DNA from: Vineibacter terrae
GTDB lineage: Bacteria; Pseudomonadota; Alphaproteobacteria; Reyranellales; Reyranellaceae
DNA length: 64,000 nt
Direction of reading: 5' to 3'
Assembly: GCF_008039615.1 (NCBI RefSeq)
Contig: NZ_VDUZ01000006.1
Span: 62,001-126,000 of the forward strand
Shown: in pieces, positions 44,430 through 53,032 of the stretch
How the letters are laid out: each line of letters opens with the position of its first letter
Numbering within the stretch: position 1 is the first letter of the stretch
The notes under the pieces: model-generated
Seen by the model: only the letters and a program-made list of their open reading frames with translations
What the model was told of the DNA's origin: nothing
The model's database searches: none
Position numbers and translations under genes: made by a program

Positions 44430-45602
44430 TCACTTCATCTTGCACTTGTCGCCGTAGGCGTCCTTGGCGTCCTTCATGGCCACGCCGACGGTCTTGAGCG
44501 TGTAGTTGCCGTCGGCGTCCTTGACCGTGTCCTGGATGTAGAAATTCTGGATCGGGAAGTGGTTGTTGTTGAACTTGAAGTCGCCACGCAGCGACTTGAA
44601 GTTCGCCTTCTTCAGCTCGGCCCGCAGCTTGTCCTTGCTCGACAGGTCGCCCTTCAGCGCCTCGACCGCCGAGGCGATGAGCATGATCGTGTCGTAGCTC
44701 TGCGCGCCGTAGAAGGACGGGTAGACGCCGTGCTTCTTCTTGAAGTCAGCCACGAACTTCTTGTTCTGCTCGTTGGGCAGGTCGTTGACCCAGGACTGCG
44801 CCCCGGGCACGCCCAGCGCCAGGTCCTTGAGCTGCGGCAGCGACAGCGCGTCGATCACGAACGCCGTGTAGAGCGGGATCGTGCCCTTCAGGCCGGTCTG
44901 GGCGTACTGCGACAGGAACTGCACGCCATGGGCGCCAGGGAAGAAGGTGAAGACGGCGTCCGGCTTGGCAGCGCGTATCTTCGACATCTCGGCCGAGAAA
45001 TCGAGCTGGTCAGGCCACTTGGTGAGATCCTCGCCGACGATCTCACCCTTGAAGGTGCGCTTGAAGCCGGCCAGCATGTCCTTGCCGGCGGCGTAGTTGG
45101 CGCTGATCAGGTAGACCTTCTTGATGCCCTTGTCCTGGACGAACTGGCCCATGGCGCTGGGCGTCTGGTCGTTCTGCCAGGAGGTCGAGAAGTAGTTGGG
45201 GCTGCACAGCTCGCCCGCGATCTGCGACGGGCCGGCGTTCGAGCTGATCAGGATGGTGTCGCCGTCATCGGTGACCGTCTTCAGCGAGGCCAGCAGCACG
45301 TTCGACCAGATGTAGCCGCCGACGAAGTTCACCTTGTCCTGCTGCACCAGCTTCTCGGACTTCTGCTTGCCCACCTCGGGCTTGAACTGGTCGTCCTCGT
45401 AGATCACCTCGATCGGCTTGCCGGCCATCTTGCCGCCGAGATGCTCGACCGCCAGCTCGACCGAGCGGCGCATGTCCTGGCCGATCGAGGCTTGTGGCCC
45501 TGAGTAGGTCGAGATGAAGCCGATCTTGATCGATTGCTGGCCCCAGGCGGGCGCCGACAGCAGGCCCAACAGCGCCGCCGAGGCGAGAAGCCCTCTCTTC
45601 AT
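44430..45602 (-). CDS. Periplasmic substrate-binding protein of branched-chain-type ABC importer
   Basis: This periplasmic-binding-protein type I receptor has 390 residues. The signal peptide is LLASAALLGLLSAPAWG; the mature protein opens IKIGFISTYSGPQASIGQDM, as in LivK/HAAT receptors, with SPNYFSTSWQNDQTPSAMGQ and YFGAQSYD-like FYGAQSYDTIMLIASAVEAL. The ligand may be an amino acid or an aromatic acid; the sequence does not decide. It is the first gene of the operon and is divergent from a MocR regulator 183 bp away, which may control it. Confidence 0.9.
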   Translation of the reverse strand: MKRGLLASAALLGLLSAPAWGQQSIKIGFISTYSGPQASIGQDMRRSVELAVEHLGGKMAGKPIEVIYEDDQFKPEVGKQKSEKLVQQDKVNFVGGYIWSNVLLASLKTVTDDGDTILISSNAGPSQIAGELCSPNYFSTSWQNDQTPSAMGQFVQDKGIKKVYLISANYAAGKDMLAGFKRTFKGEIVGEDLTKWPDQLDFSAEMSKIRAAKPDAVFTFFPGAHGVQFLSQYAQTGLKGTIPLYTAFVIDALSLPQLKDLALGVPGAQSWVNDLPNEQNKKFVADFKKKHGVYPSFYGAQSYDTIMLIASAVEALKGDLSSKDKLRAELKKANFKSLRGDFKFNNNHFPIQNFYIQDTVKDADGNYTLKTVGVAMKDAKDAYGDKCKMK

Positions 45603-45785
45603 GGCGGAAGTCTCCCTTTAAGCACATGACCACCGGTGTCCCCGCCACGTGACGCGGGCAGGTTTGGCTGGCGCGTATAGAAGCCGAAAACCGGTGGGGT
45701 CACAAACGTTTTCCCTTCTTGGGCGGCGGGACGAATTGGTCGTTGAGGCCGCTGGTTGAGGGCGATTTCGTAGTACCATTGCGCC

Positions 45786-47261
45786 ATGTTCATCCGTTCC
45801 GATCAGGCCGGGCCGATCTACCAGCAGCTCTACCGCTGGATGCGCGAGGCGATCCTGCGCGGCGAGCTGCAGCCGGGGGCCCGGCTGCCGGCGACACGCA
45901 CGCTGGCCCAGGATGCCGGCGTGTCGCGCAACACCATCCTGCTGGTCTACGACCAGCTGCGCGCCGAGGGCTATGTCGAGGGGCATGTCGGCGCCGGCAC
46001 CTTCGTCGCCCGTGAGCTGCCCGACGACGTGCTGCGACCGCCGCCGCCGCGGTCGGCGCATCCCGAGGCTGTGGCCGACGGCGCGGCGCTGGGGATCTCG
46101 GCCTATGCCAAGCGGGCACAGATCATCCTGTCGCCGTCGATGGCGCCGTCGGTGCCCAATGTGCGCTTCGACTTCCGCTACGGCCTGCCCGGCGTCGCCG
46201 AGTTCCCGCGCGACATCTGGCGCCGGCTGCTGGCGCGCCAGGCACGGCGGTTCTCCAGCGAGACATCGCGCTATGCCCATCCCGCCGGCCTGCCGCGCCT
46301 GCGCCAGGTGATCGCCGACTATCTGCGCCGCGCCCGGGCGGTCGACTGCACGGAAGACCGGGTGATCGTGGTCAACGGCTCGCAGCAGGCGCTGGACCTG
46401 ATCGCCCGCACCCTGATCGACCCGGGCGACAAGGTGCTGGTCGAGGAGCCGCATTACCTCGGCGCGCGCGAAGTGTTCCAGGCGGCCGGCGCCGAGCTGG
46501 TGCCGTGTCCGGTCGACGGCGACGGGCTCGACATCGAGCGCGCGCCGGCGGCGGCGGCCAAGGCCCGGCTGGCCTATGTCACGCCCTCGCACCAGTTCCC
46601 GACCGGGGCGGTGATGCCGCTGGCCCGCCGCCTGGCGCTGCTGGCCTGGGCGCGCAAGACCCGCGCCTATGTCGTCGAGGACGACTACGACAGCGAGTTC
46701 CGGTACGGCGGGCGCCCGGTCGAGGCGGTGCAGGCGCTCGATGCCGCCGGGCAGGTGATCTATGTCGGGACCATGTCCAAGACGCTGTTCCCGTCGCTGC
46801 GGATCGGCTTCCTGGTCCTGCCGCCGGCGCTGCTGAAGCCGGTCCTGGCGATCAAGCATCTGTCGGACCGGCATACGCCGACCTTGCCGCAGTCGGTGCT
46901 GGCCGACTTCATCGCCGAGGGCTACTTCGAGCGCCATGTGCGCCGCGCGCGCACGCAGAACGCGCGCCGCCGCGCGGCGCTCCTGGAGGCGCTGGCCCGC
47001 ACCTTCGGCGACAGCGTGACGGTGCAGGGCTCCAACGCCGGCCTGCATCTGGTGGCGTGGTTCCCCGACCGGCCGGCGTCGGATACGGGCGTGATCGTCG
47101 CCACGGCCGCCGCGGCCGGCGTCGGCGTCTACCCGATCAGCCCGTATTATCTCAGCGAGCCCCAATCCGCCGGCCTGCTGCTGGGCTACGGCGCCCTGAG
47201 CGAGCGCGACATCGACGCCGGCATCCGCCTGCTGGGCCGTGCGCTGGGGCGGGAGAATTGA
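45786..47261 (+). CDS. MocR-type GntR/aminotransferase transcriptional regulator
   Basis: This 491-residue regulator fuses an N-terminal GntR winged helix (about 1-75, RLPATRTLAQDAGVSRNTIL) to a fold-type-I aminotransferase domain (about 110-480). The PLP lysine is about K332 in GTMSKTLFPSLRIGF, and the Asp that binds the pyridine nitrogen lies in VVEDDYDSEFRYGG. Family members such as PdxR, GabR and TauR sense PLP and an amino acid or amine. Its divergent position suggests control of the adjacent amino-acid-type importer; that is inference. Confidence 0.92.
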   Translation: MFIRSDQAGPIYQQLYRWMREAILRGELQPGARLPATRTLAQDAGVSRNTILLVYDQLRAEGYVEGHVGAGTFVARELPDDVLRPPPPRSAHPEAVADGAALGISAYAKRAQIILSPSMAPSVPNVRFDFRYGLPGVAEFPRDIWRRLLARQARRFSSETSRYAHPAGLPRLRQVIADYLRRARAVDCTEDRVIVVNGSQQALDLIARTLIDPGDKVLVEEPHYLGAREVFQAAGAELVPCPVDGDGLDIERAPAAAAKARLAYVTPSHQFPTGAVMPLARRLALLAWARKTRAYVVEDDYDSEFRYGGRPVEAVQALDAAGQVIYVGTMSKTLFPSLRIGFLVLPPALLKPVLAIKHLSDRHTPTLPQSVLADFIAEGYFERHVRRARTQNARRRAALLEALARTFGDSVTVQGSNAGLHLVAWFPDRPASDTGVIVATAAAAGVGVYPISPYYLSEPQSAGLLLGYGALSERDIDAGIRLLGRALGREN

Positions 47262-47824
47262 GGCTCCTCTTGCGGACGCGCGTGCTCTGAAAGGGTCGGC
47301 GCCATTTGCGCTATTTGCGGAGTTGGAATCCGCCAACGTTGACAAGGGTTTGCCGTGCACCGGCACGGCATGCGGCGGCAGCGCCATTGGCGCTATTTCG
47401 TGTCGGTGGAACCCGATCAGTATTGTGGGGACATGCATGGCATCACGCGACGGCGGTGCAGAGGATGTTGCTTGACGTCAGCAACCGGCGTTCAAGCCTC
47501 GCAGCCGAGGCCTGCTTCGGCGGACGAGGCCTGCGCCCGTTTGCCCCGGCGGCGGGAACGCTCAACAAGTTCTGCTGATATGGGATGTCGTCGGTCGCCT
47601 GACAATCGGAACGAAAGCAGGCATTCGTCTCAATCTTCCTCTCCCCGCGAGAGCGGGGAGAGGAAGGGGCCCATGCCGAAGGCATGGGAAGGTGAGGGGT
47701 AAGGACGATCGGACCCTGTCGGTGGGAGTAGAGACTGTCCGTTCGTACCCCTCACCCTCCCGCGCTGCGCGCGGGCCCCTCCCTCTCCCCGCTCTCGCGG
47801 GGAGAGGTGTGAAGGAGGTGACAG
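47262..47824. other. 563-bp intergenic region with no recognised gene
   Basis: No coding sequence fits here. The left part has two imperfect copies of GCGCCATTTGCGCTATTT (47301-47318 and 47381-47398, the second with small changes) about 80 bp apart. The right part is the family C repeat at 47637-47807. The stretch separates a plus-strand regulator from the 3' end of a minus-strand molybdoenzyme gene, so it is convergent space. Confidence 0.6.
47637..47807. repeat. Composite palindromic repeat, family C, 171 bp
   Basis: The outer hairpins TCCTCTCCCCGC/GCGGGGAGAGGA (47637-47664) and CCTCTCCCCGC/GCGGGGAGAGG (47782-47807) are inverted copies. Inside are a smaller hairpin (CCATGCC/GGCATGG) and an inverted AGGTGAGGGGTA/TACCCCTCACC pair. 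The layout resembles family B, but the sequence differs. Confidence 0.85.
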
Positions 47825-50038
47825 CTACTGCACCGCCGCCACCTCGACCTGGTTGGTGTTGTAGGTGGTGGCGCCGCAGGGGGCGGAGCGGTCGGCGGTG
47901 ACGGCATTGGCGCAGCCCTGCCGGTCGGTGCCGTCGTCGCCGGGAGTGAACCAGGCGCCTTCCTTGATCGCCACCACGCCGGGCGCGATGCGGTCGGTGA
48001 CCCGGGCCGGCAGCACCGTGGCGCCATGGGCGCTGAAGACCCGCACCTTCTGGCCGTCCCTGATGCCGCGCGCCTTGGCGTCGGCTGGATTCAGCCACAC
48101 ATCGTCGGGGTCGACCCGCGCCAGGTCGGTCTGGTTGCCGTGGATCGAATGGGTGCGCGCCCGCGACTTGGGGCTGCACAGGCTGAGGGGATAACGCGCG
48201 TCGGGCACGACCGGCGCGATCCAGGTCGGGATCGGCGGCATGGCGCCCAGCCCATAGGGATCGGGGTCGGCGGCCATCGCCATCGAGTAGATCTCGATCT
48301 TGCCCGAGGGCGTCGAGAATCTGTGGTTGTCGGGGTCGCGGATCTGCCTGGCGAAGGCGACCGCGTCCTGCGGCGCCGGGAAGCGGGCCACGCCCTTGTC
48401 CATGAAGGCCTCGAAATCGTCGACCGCGTCCTTGGTGAGCTCGCGCAGCCAGTCGATCTCGCTGGTGTCGTTGTAGCCGGTGATGCCGACGCGGCGCGCA
48501 AGGTCGGCGAAGATGTCGATGTCGTTGCGGCACTCGTCCATCGGCGCGATCGCCTGCTTCATGAAGATCGCATAGTGACCGGCGCCGGCCCATGGCGTGT
48601 GCACGTCGTTGCGTTCCCAGAACGTGGTCGCGGGCAGCACGATGTCGGCATGGCGCGCCGTCGGAGTCAGGAAGTGGTCCTGCGCCACGATGAACTCGAT
48701 GCCGTCCAGCGACGCCGCCATCTTGCCGGCGTTGGGCGCCTGGTTGAACAGGTCGCCGCCGGCCGAGTAGACCAGCTTGATGTCGGCCGGGTAGCCGCCG
48801 GCCCTGCCGCGCGTCAGCAGGTCGGCCAGCAGCGGCGAGGACACGCGGGCCTTGATCGGGTTGCTGCCGGTGGGCAGGCTGCGGATGCCGGCGCGGCCGG
48901 TGGCGCCGTTGCTGACCCCGGAATTGCCGCCGACGATGCCGACATTGCCGGTGATGGCCGCCAGCGCATAGGCGGCGCGATGGAACTGCTCGCCATAGGC
49001 GGTGCGGCCCGGCGCGTAGCCGCATTGCAGCGCCGCCGGCTTGGTGGTGCCGAACTCGATCGCCAGCCGCCGGATCGTCTCGGCCGGCATGCCGGTGATT
49101 TCGGCTGCCCATTCCGGCGTCTTGGGCACGCCGTCGTTCAGGCCCAGCAGGTAGGAGCGGTAGGAGGCGCCGGCCGGCGCACCTTCGGGCAGGTGTTCCT
49201 CGTCGAAACCCAGCACGTAGCGGTCGCAGTAGGCCTGGTCGTGCAGGCCTTCGCTCACGATCACATAGGCCATGGCGATCAGCGCCGCGGCGTCGGTCGA
49301 GGGCCGGATGAAGATGTGCTCGTCGGCCAGCGCGCTGCTGGTGCGGGTGCGGCGGGGATCGACGCAGACGATGCGCACGCCCTTCTGCCTGGCCCATTTC
49401 AGGTAGCGCTGGGTGCCGGTGCCGAAGGTGCCGTCGGCCGGGCTCCAGCCCCACATCAGGATCAGCCTGGAATTGACATAGTCGGTCGGCTCGCGGCCGG
49501 ACGACTTGTAGTCGGCCTTGGCGCCGAAGGTCATATGCACGGCGAAGATTTCCGCCTCGGCCGACATGTTGGACCACAGGTCGGTGCAGCCGCCGAACAT
49601 GTGCAGGAAGCGCTTGGCCGCGCCGCGCCCGTGCAGCATCGACAGGCTGCCCGAGCGCGAGCCGTCGAGGATCGCGGCGTTGCCGTGCTGCGCGCGCACC
49701 CGCAGCAGCTCGCGCGCCACCGCGTCCAGCGCCTCGTCCCAGGTGATGCGCTCGAACCGGCCTGAGCCCCGCGGCCCGGTGCGGCGCATCGGGTACCGCA
49801 GGCGGTCGGGGTGATAGGTGCGCTCGATCTGCCCGACACCGCGGGCGCAGGCCGGCAGGGGCGGCAACTCGGGGTTCCATTTGCCGGGATCGGTCGAGAT
49901 CTTCACGATCCGGCCATCGGCGACATGAGCGTTGACCACGCAGCGCCCGCCGCAATTGTGGCCGCAGGTGCTGGTGACGATCGTCTCGCCTGCGCGCGGC
50001 GCCACCCGCGGCTGCTGGTAGATGGTTCCGTGTGCCAT
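47825..50038 (-). CDS. DMSO-reductase-family molybdopterin oxidoreductase, stand-alone
   Basis: This large bis-molybdopterin enzyme has 737 residues. The N-terminal [4Fe-4S] motif is CGHNCGGRCVV with the fourth Cys in PACARGVGQ. The molybdopterin domains carry RITWDEALDAVA, GWSPADGTFGTGTQRYLKWA and CVDPRRTRTSSALAD, and the C-terminal dinucleotide-binding domain has NPADAKARGIRDGQKVRV. A Ser in WSNMSAE is the likely metal ligand, as in DmsA/BisC relatives. No Tat signal is visible and no iron-sulfur or membrane subunit lies beside it, so it is probably a soluble cytosolic S- or N-oxide reductase or a formate-type enzyme; that is inference. Confidence 0.85.
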   Translation of the reverse strand: MAHGTIYQQPRVAPRAGETIVTSTCGHNCGGRCVVNAHVADGRIVKISTDPGKWNPELPPLPACARGVGQIERTYHPDRLRYPMRRTGPRGSGRFERITWDEALDAVARELLRVRAQHGNAAILDGSRSGSLSMLHGRGAAKRFLHMFGGCTDLWSNMSAEAEIFAVHMTFGAKADYKSSGREPTDYVNSRLILMWGWSPADGTFGTGTQRYLKWARQKGVRIVCVDPRRTRTSSALADEHIFIRPSTDAAALIAMAYVIVSEGLHDQAYCDRYVLGFDEEHLPEGAPAGASYRSYLLGLNDGVPKTPEWAAEITGMPAETIRRLAIEFGTTKPAALQCGYAPGRTAYGEQFHRAAYALAAITGNVGIVGGNSGVSNGATGRAGIRSLPTGSNPIKARVSSPLLADLLTRGRAGGYPADIKLVYSAGGDLFNQAPNAGKMAASLDGIEFIVAQDHFLTPTARHADIVLPATTFWERNDVHTPWAGAGHYAIFMKQAIAPMDECRNDIDIFADLARRVGITGYNDTSEIDWLRELTKDAVDDFEAFMDKGVARFPAPQDAVAFARQIRDPDNHRFSTPSGKIEIYSMAMAADPDPYGLGAMPPIPTWIAPVVPDARYPLSLCSPKSRARTHSIHGNQTDLARVDPDDVWLNPADAKARGIRDGQKVRVFSAHGATVLPARVTDRIAPGVVAIKEGAWFTPGDDGTDRQGCANAVTADRSAPCGATTYNTNQVEVAAVQ

Positions 50039-50114
50039 GGACTTACCCTAACACCACTCCGTCGGGTGTCTAACGCATCATGATTCGACAGCCGCCGAAC
50101 CATGGACATGACTT

Positions 50115-50241
50115 CCTCCCCAACGAAGTTGGGGAGGTGCCCCGAAGGGGCGGAGGGGAGCCGACGAGATTTTTGTAACGGAGACCACGTCGGCTCCCCA
50201 TCCGCCCTTCGGGCACCTTCCCCACGCAAGCGTGGGGAAGG
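50115..50241. repeat. Composite palindromic repeat, family B, copy 2
   Basis: The hairpins CCTCCCCAAC/GTTGGGGAGG (50115-50137) and CCTTCCCCACG/CGTGGGGAAGG (50216-50241) flank the inverted pair GGAGCCGACG/CGTCGGCTCC. It matches 44295-44421 read from the other strand. Confidence 0.85.
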
Positions 50242-50248
50242 AATGATG

Positions 50249-51163
50249 TCACTCCGCCGCCACCTTGCGTGGGGCGGGGACCACGTCGCCGAGCGCCGTC
50301 ATCAGGGCCTCGAGCCGCCTGGCATCCTCGGACGACAGCACGCCGATGGGCGGGCGCGGCCGGCCCGCGGGTCGGCCCATGATCTCGCAGGCCGTGTGAC
50401 AGGCGCGCACCAGGCCCTTGTCGCGGGTGAACGTGGCAATCGGCGAGAGGCGGTGCCACAGCGCGCGGGCGGCGTCTATCTCGCCGCCGCGCACCAGGCG
50501 GAACAGCTCGACGCAATGGCGCGGCGTGATGTTGGCCAGGCCCGAGGTCCAGCCTTCGGCGCCCAGCATCAGCATCTCGAACGCCGCCGCGTCGCGGCCG
50601 GCGAAGATGCGCAGGCGGCCCGGCAGCATCTGGGCCAGGATGCTGACGCGCATCAGGTCCGGCGCCGCCTCCTTGATGGCGCCGATGTTGGGCGTCTCCA
50701 CGAGCTGCGCCACGACATGCGGCTGCAGGTCGACGCCGCTCAGGCGCGGATTGTTGTAGAGCATCAGCGGCAGGCCGATCGCGCCGGCTATGGCGCGGTA
50801 GTGCGCCAGCAGCTCCTCGTCGGTGAGCAGCCAGTAGGTGATCGGCACCACCAGCACGGCGTCGGCGCCCGCCTGCTCGGCGTGCCGCGACAGCCGCACG
50901 GCCTCGGCCGTGGTCATGGCGCCGGTGCCGATCATGACCGGCACGCGGCCGGCGACATGGCGCACCAGCACCTCAGCCGCGCCGCGCCGCTCGTCCTCGG
51001 TGAACGAGCCAATCGCGCCGGTGCTGCCGAACAAGGTCAGCCCGTCGATACCGGCCGCGATCTGCTCATCGGCCAGGCGGCAGAGCCGCTCGCCGTCGAT
51101 CGACCCATCGGCCGTCGTGGGCGTGAGCAGGAAGCTCACCACACCATTCATGTCCTTCGTCAT
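50249..51163 (-). CDS. Dihydrodipicolinate synthase family lyase/aldolase
   Basis: This TIM-barrel class I aldolase-type enzyme has 304 residues. Family motifs are LTLFGSTGAIGSFTEDER (the GSTGE-like loop), LPLMLYNNPRL (the active-site Tyr) and NIGAIKEAAPDLMR (the Schiff-base Lys). Members include DapA, N-acetylneuraminate lyase and keto-deoxy-sugar aldolases; this one is not a clear DapA and the substrate is open. ATG 51163 has AGGAG 7 bp upstream. The NIPSNAP gene ends 15 bp upstream, suggesting a two-gene operon. Confidence 0.88.
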   Translation of the reverse strand: MTKDMNGVVSFLLTPTTADGSIDGERLCRLADEQIAAGIDGLTLFGSTGAIGSFTEDERRGAAEVLVRHVAGRVPVMIGTGAMTTAEAVRLSRHAEQAGADAVLVVPITYWLLTDEELLAHYRAIAGAIGLPLMLYNNPRLSGVDLQPHVVAQLVETPNIGAIKEAAPDLMRVSILAQMLPGRLRIFAGRDAAAFEMLMLGAEGWTSGLANITPRHCVELFRLVRGGEIDAARALWHRLSPIATFTRDKGLVRACHTACEIMGRPAGRPRPPIGVLSSEDARRLEALMTALGDVVPAPRKVAAE

Positions 51164-51178
51164 GGGAATCTCCTGGCC

Positions 51179-51493
51179 TCAGCGCAGAGGCGAGAACGGA
51201 GCCGGCACCATCAGCCGGTTCTCCTGGTGCACGATCATCGGCCGCACCTGGCGGGCGTAGGCTTCCCAGGCGGGATCGGCGCGCAGCGCCTGGCGGCGGC
51301 GCGTGCGGTCGGCGAGGTCGTCGAAGGCGACCATGTGGATCACCTGGTTGAGCGTGCCGACCTCGGTCGTGAAGATGCCGACCACATTGCCCATGGTCCT
51401 GAGATAGATGTCGGCGCCGTGTTCCGCCTCGATGCGGAAGTAGTCGGCGACCTTGCCGGGCTGCAGCGTGTAGATCCGTTCCTCGACGATCAT
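51179..51493 (-). CDS. NIPSNAP family protein
   Basis: This small ferredoxin-like-fold (dimeric alpha-beta barrel) protein has 104 residues. MIVEERIYTLQPGKVADYFRIEA and HMVAFDDLADRTRRRQALRAD are the NIPSNAP signature. Its biochemical role is unknown; in bacteria it often accompanies degradation enzymes. I chose ATG 51493 because it begins the family N-terminus. It is the first gene of a pair with the DHDPS-family lyase. Confidence 0.88.
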   Translation of the reverse strand: MIVEERIYTLQPGKVADYFRIEAEHGADIYLRTMGNVVGIFTTEVGTLNQVIHMVAFDDLADRTRRRQALRADPAWEAYARQVRPMIVHQENRLMVPAPFSPLR

Positions 51494-51668
51494 GCCTGTG
51501 CCTCGATCCGAACCGGGTGTCTGGATCGGCAGGGTCGATCCTCCCGCGCCTGCGACCAAGCACCAATGCCGTGCCGGACCGTAGGGCCATTGCTCCAGGA
51601 TGGCGCGATTGGGCCTGTCCGCTGCCGGCCCGCGGACCTATGCTGGGTTGCACAAAGCCGAGGACACG

Positions 51669-52187
51669 ATGCCCAAGACGTACACGGTCAACCCGGAGGG
51701 AACGGACGCGCCGCCCCTGATCGACGGCACACCCGTGCCGGCCGCGCTGCAGGGCCCGACCATCGTCCTGCCCCAGGATAGCGTCGCCAACGGCAGGGCC
51801 TTTGCCAAGCCGGGCGAGCTGGAAGTGTCGTTCGCGGCCACCGAGTCGGTCGGCACGACAGGGCTGGGGCACTGCATGGGGCTGTGCGTCGTCTGGGGCC
51901 GAGCGAACGAGGCGTTCGCGAACGGCTATTGCGCCCACCTGAGCTCGGTGCAGGGCACCCGCTACACCAATTGCATGACGGCGATCCAGACACGGATGGT
52001 GCCGCACAATCCCTGGGTCGCGATCTCCATCGGCAGCTCGGGCACCTGGATCGACACACTGGTGGGCCACCTCCGGGGCATGAACATTCCCGACAACCAC
52101 ATCTGGGTCTACAACCGGGCGGACAAGTCGAACACCTTCGGCGTCGACAAGAACGGCCGGTTCGGCCTGCTGGCGGCACCCGGCTGA
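51669..52187 (+). CDS. Orphan protein, possible CheD-like deamidase fold
   Basis: I do not recognise this protein with certainty. The 172 residues contain GELEVSFAATESVGTTGLGHCMGLCVVW and later GYCAHLSSVQ. In CheD glutamine deamidases the catalytic Thr and Cys are six residues apart in a TLGLGSC motif, and the His follows about 17 residues later in MAHVM. Here T63 and C69 are six apart and H90 is 21 residues after C69. The C-terminal part (DTLVGHLRGMNIPDNHIWVYNRADKSNTFGVDKNGR) also recalls the CheD end. ATG 51669 is the natural start; there is no signal peptide. No chemotaxis gene is nearby. It is convergent with the permease gene, 2 bp apart. Confidence 0.55.
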   Translation: MPKTYTVNPEGTDAPPLIDGTPVPAALQGPTIVLPQDSVANGRAFAKPGELEVSFAATESVGTTGLGHCMGLCVVWGRANEAFANGYCAHLSSVQGTRYTNCMTAIQTRMVPHNPWVAISIGSSGTWIDTLVGHLRGMNIPDNHIWVYNRADKSNTFGVDKNGRFGLLAAPG

Positions 52188-52189
52188 GC

Positions 52190-53032
52190 TCACCGGATCC
52201 CGGCGCGCATGAAGCTCTGGACGAACTGGCGCTGGAACAGCAGGAAGGCCAGCAGCAGCGGCGCCGAGGTCATCAGCGTGGCGGCGCAGATCACCGACCA
52301 GTCGATGCCCTGATCGCCGGAGGAGAAGACCTGCAGCCCGACCGTGAGCGGCCGCGACTCGACAGAGTTGGTGACGATCAGCGGCCACAGGAAGTTGTTC
52401 CAGTGGTAGCTCACCGACACCAGCCCGTAGGCGATGTAGACCGGCCGCGCCAGCGGCACGTAGACCTTGAGCAACACCTGCAGCGCGTTGGCGCCTTCGA
52501 CGCGGGCCGCATCGTCGAGCTCCCTGGGCACGGTCTTGAAGGTCTGGCGCAGCAGGAAGACGCCGAAGGCCGAGGCGATGTAGGGCAGCGCGATGGCCGG
52601 GATCGAATCGAGTATGCCCAGCCGGCTCATGGTGCGATAGTTCTCGACGATCAGCACGTCGGGCATGATCATGAGCTGCACCAGAACCAGCATGAACGCG
52701 ATCTCGCGGCCGGGGAATTCGTAGCGCGCGAAGGCATAGGCGGCCAGCGTGCAGAGCACGAACTGACCGGCCAGCACCAGGCTCACCAGCAGGAACGAAT
52801 TGAGGAAGTAGCGCGCGAAGGGCGCCGCCTCCCAGGCACGCGCGAAGTTCTCCAGTGTGAGCGGCGCGCCGAGGGTGAAGCGGGCCGAGAACTCGGCCGG
52901 ATGGAACGCGGTCCACACGGCATAGAGCAGCGGCAGCACCCAGAGGAACGCCAGCAGGCCGGCGCCGGCGCTCTCGATCACGCGCGCCAGGCCGCGCGGC
53001 TCGTAGGGATCGACGCGCAGCGGGCCGCTCAT
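52190..53032 (-). CDS. Sugar-type ABC transporter permease (MalG/UgpE family)
   Basis: This second permease of a carbohydrate-type importer has 280 residues. Six membrane segments are predicted, and the EAA loop is LDDAARVEGANALQVLLKVYVPLARP. I chose ATG 53032 because it overlaps the first permease's stop by ATGA. The UgpE-like HPAEFS and WNNFLWPLIVTNS motifs suggest a glycerol-3-phosphate or sugar importer, but the substrate is not decidable. Confidence 0.9.
   Translation of the reverse strand: MSGPLRVDPYEPRGLARVIESAGAGLLAFLWVLPLLYAVWTAFHPAEFSARFTLGAPLTLENFARAWEAAPFARYFLNSFLLVSLVLAGQFVLCTLAAYAFARYEFPGREIAFMLVLVQLMIMPDVLIVENYRTMSRLGILDSIPAIALPYIASAFGVFLLRQTFKTVPRELDDAARVEGANALQVLLKVYVPLARPVYIAYGLVSVSYHWNNFLWPLIVTNSVESRPLTVGLQVFSSGDQGIDWSVICAATLMTSAPLLLAFLLFQRQFVQSFMRAGIR

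Noticed and set aside
47301-47398. Two similar 18-bp copies that could be a short repeat array
   Set aside because: Only two imperfect copies are present with an 80-bp spacing; there is no CRISPR-like regularity.
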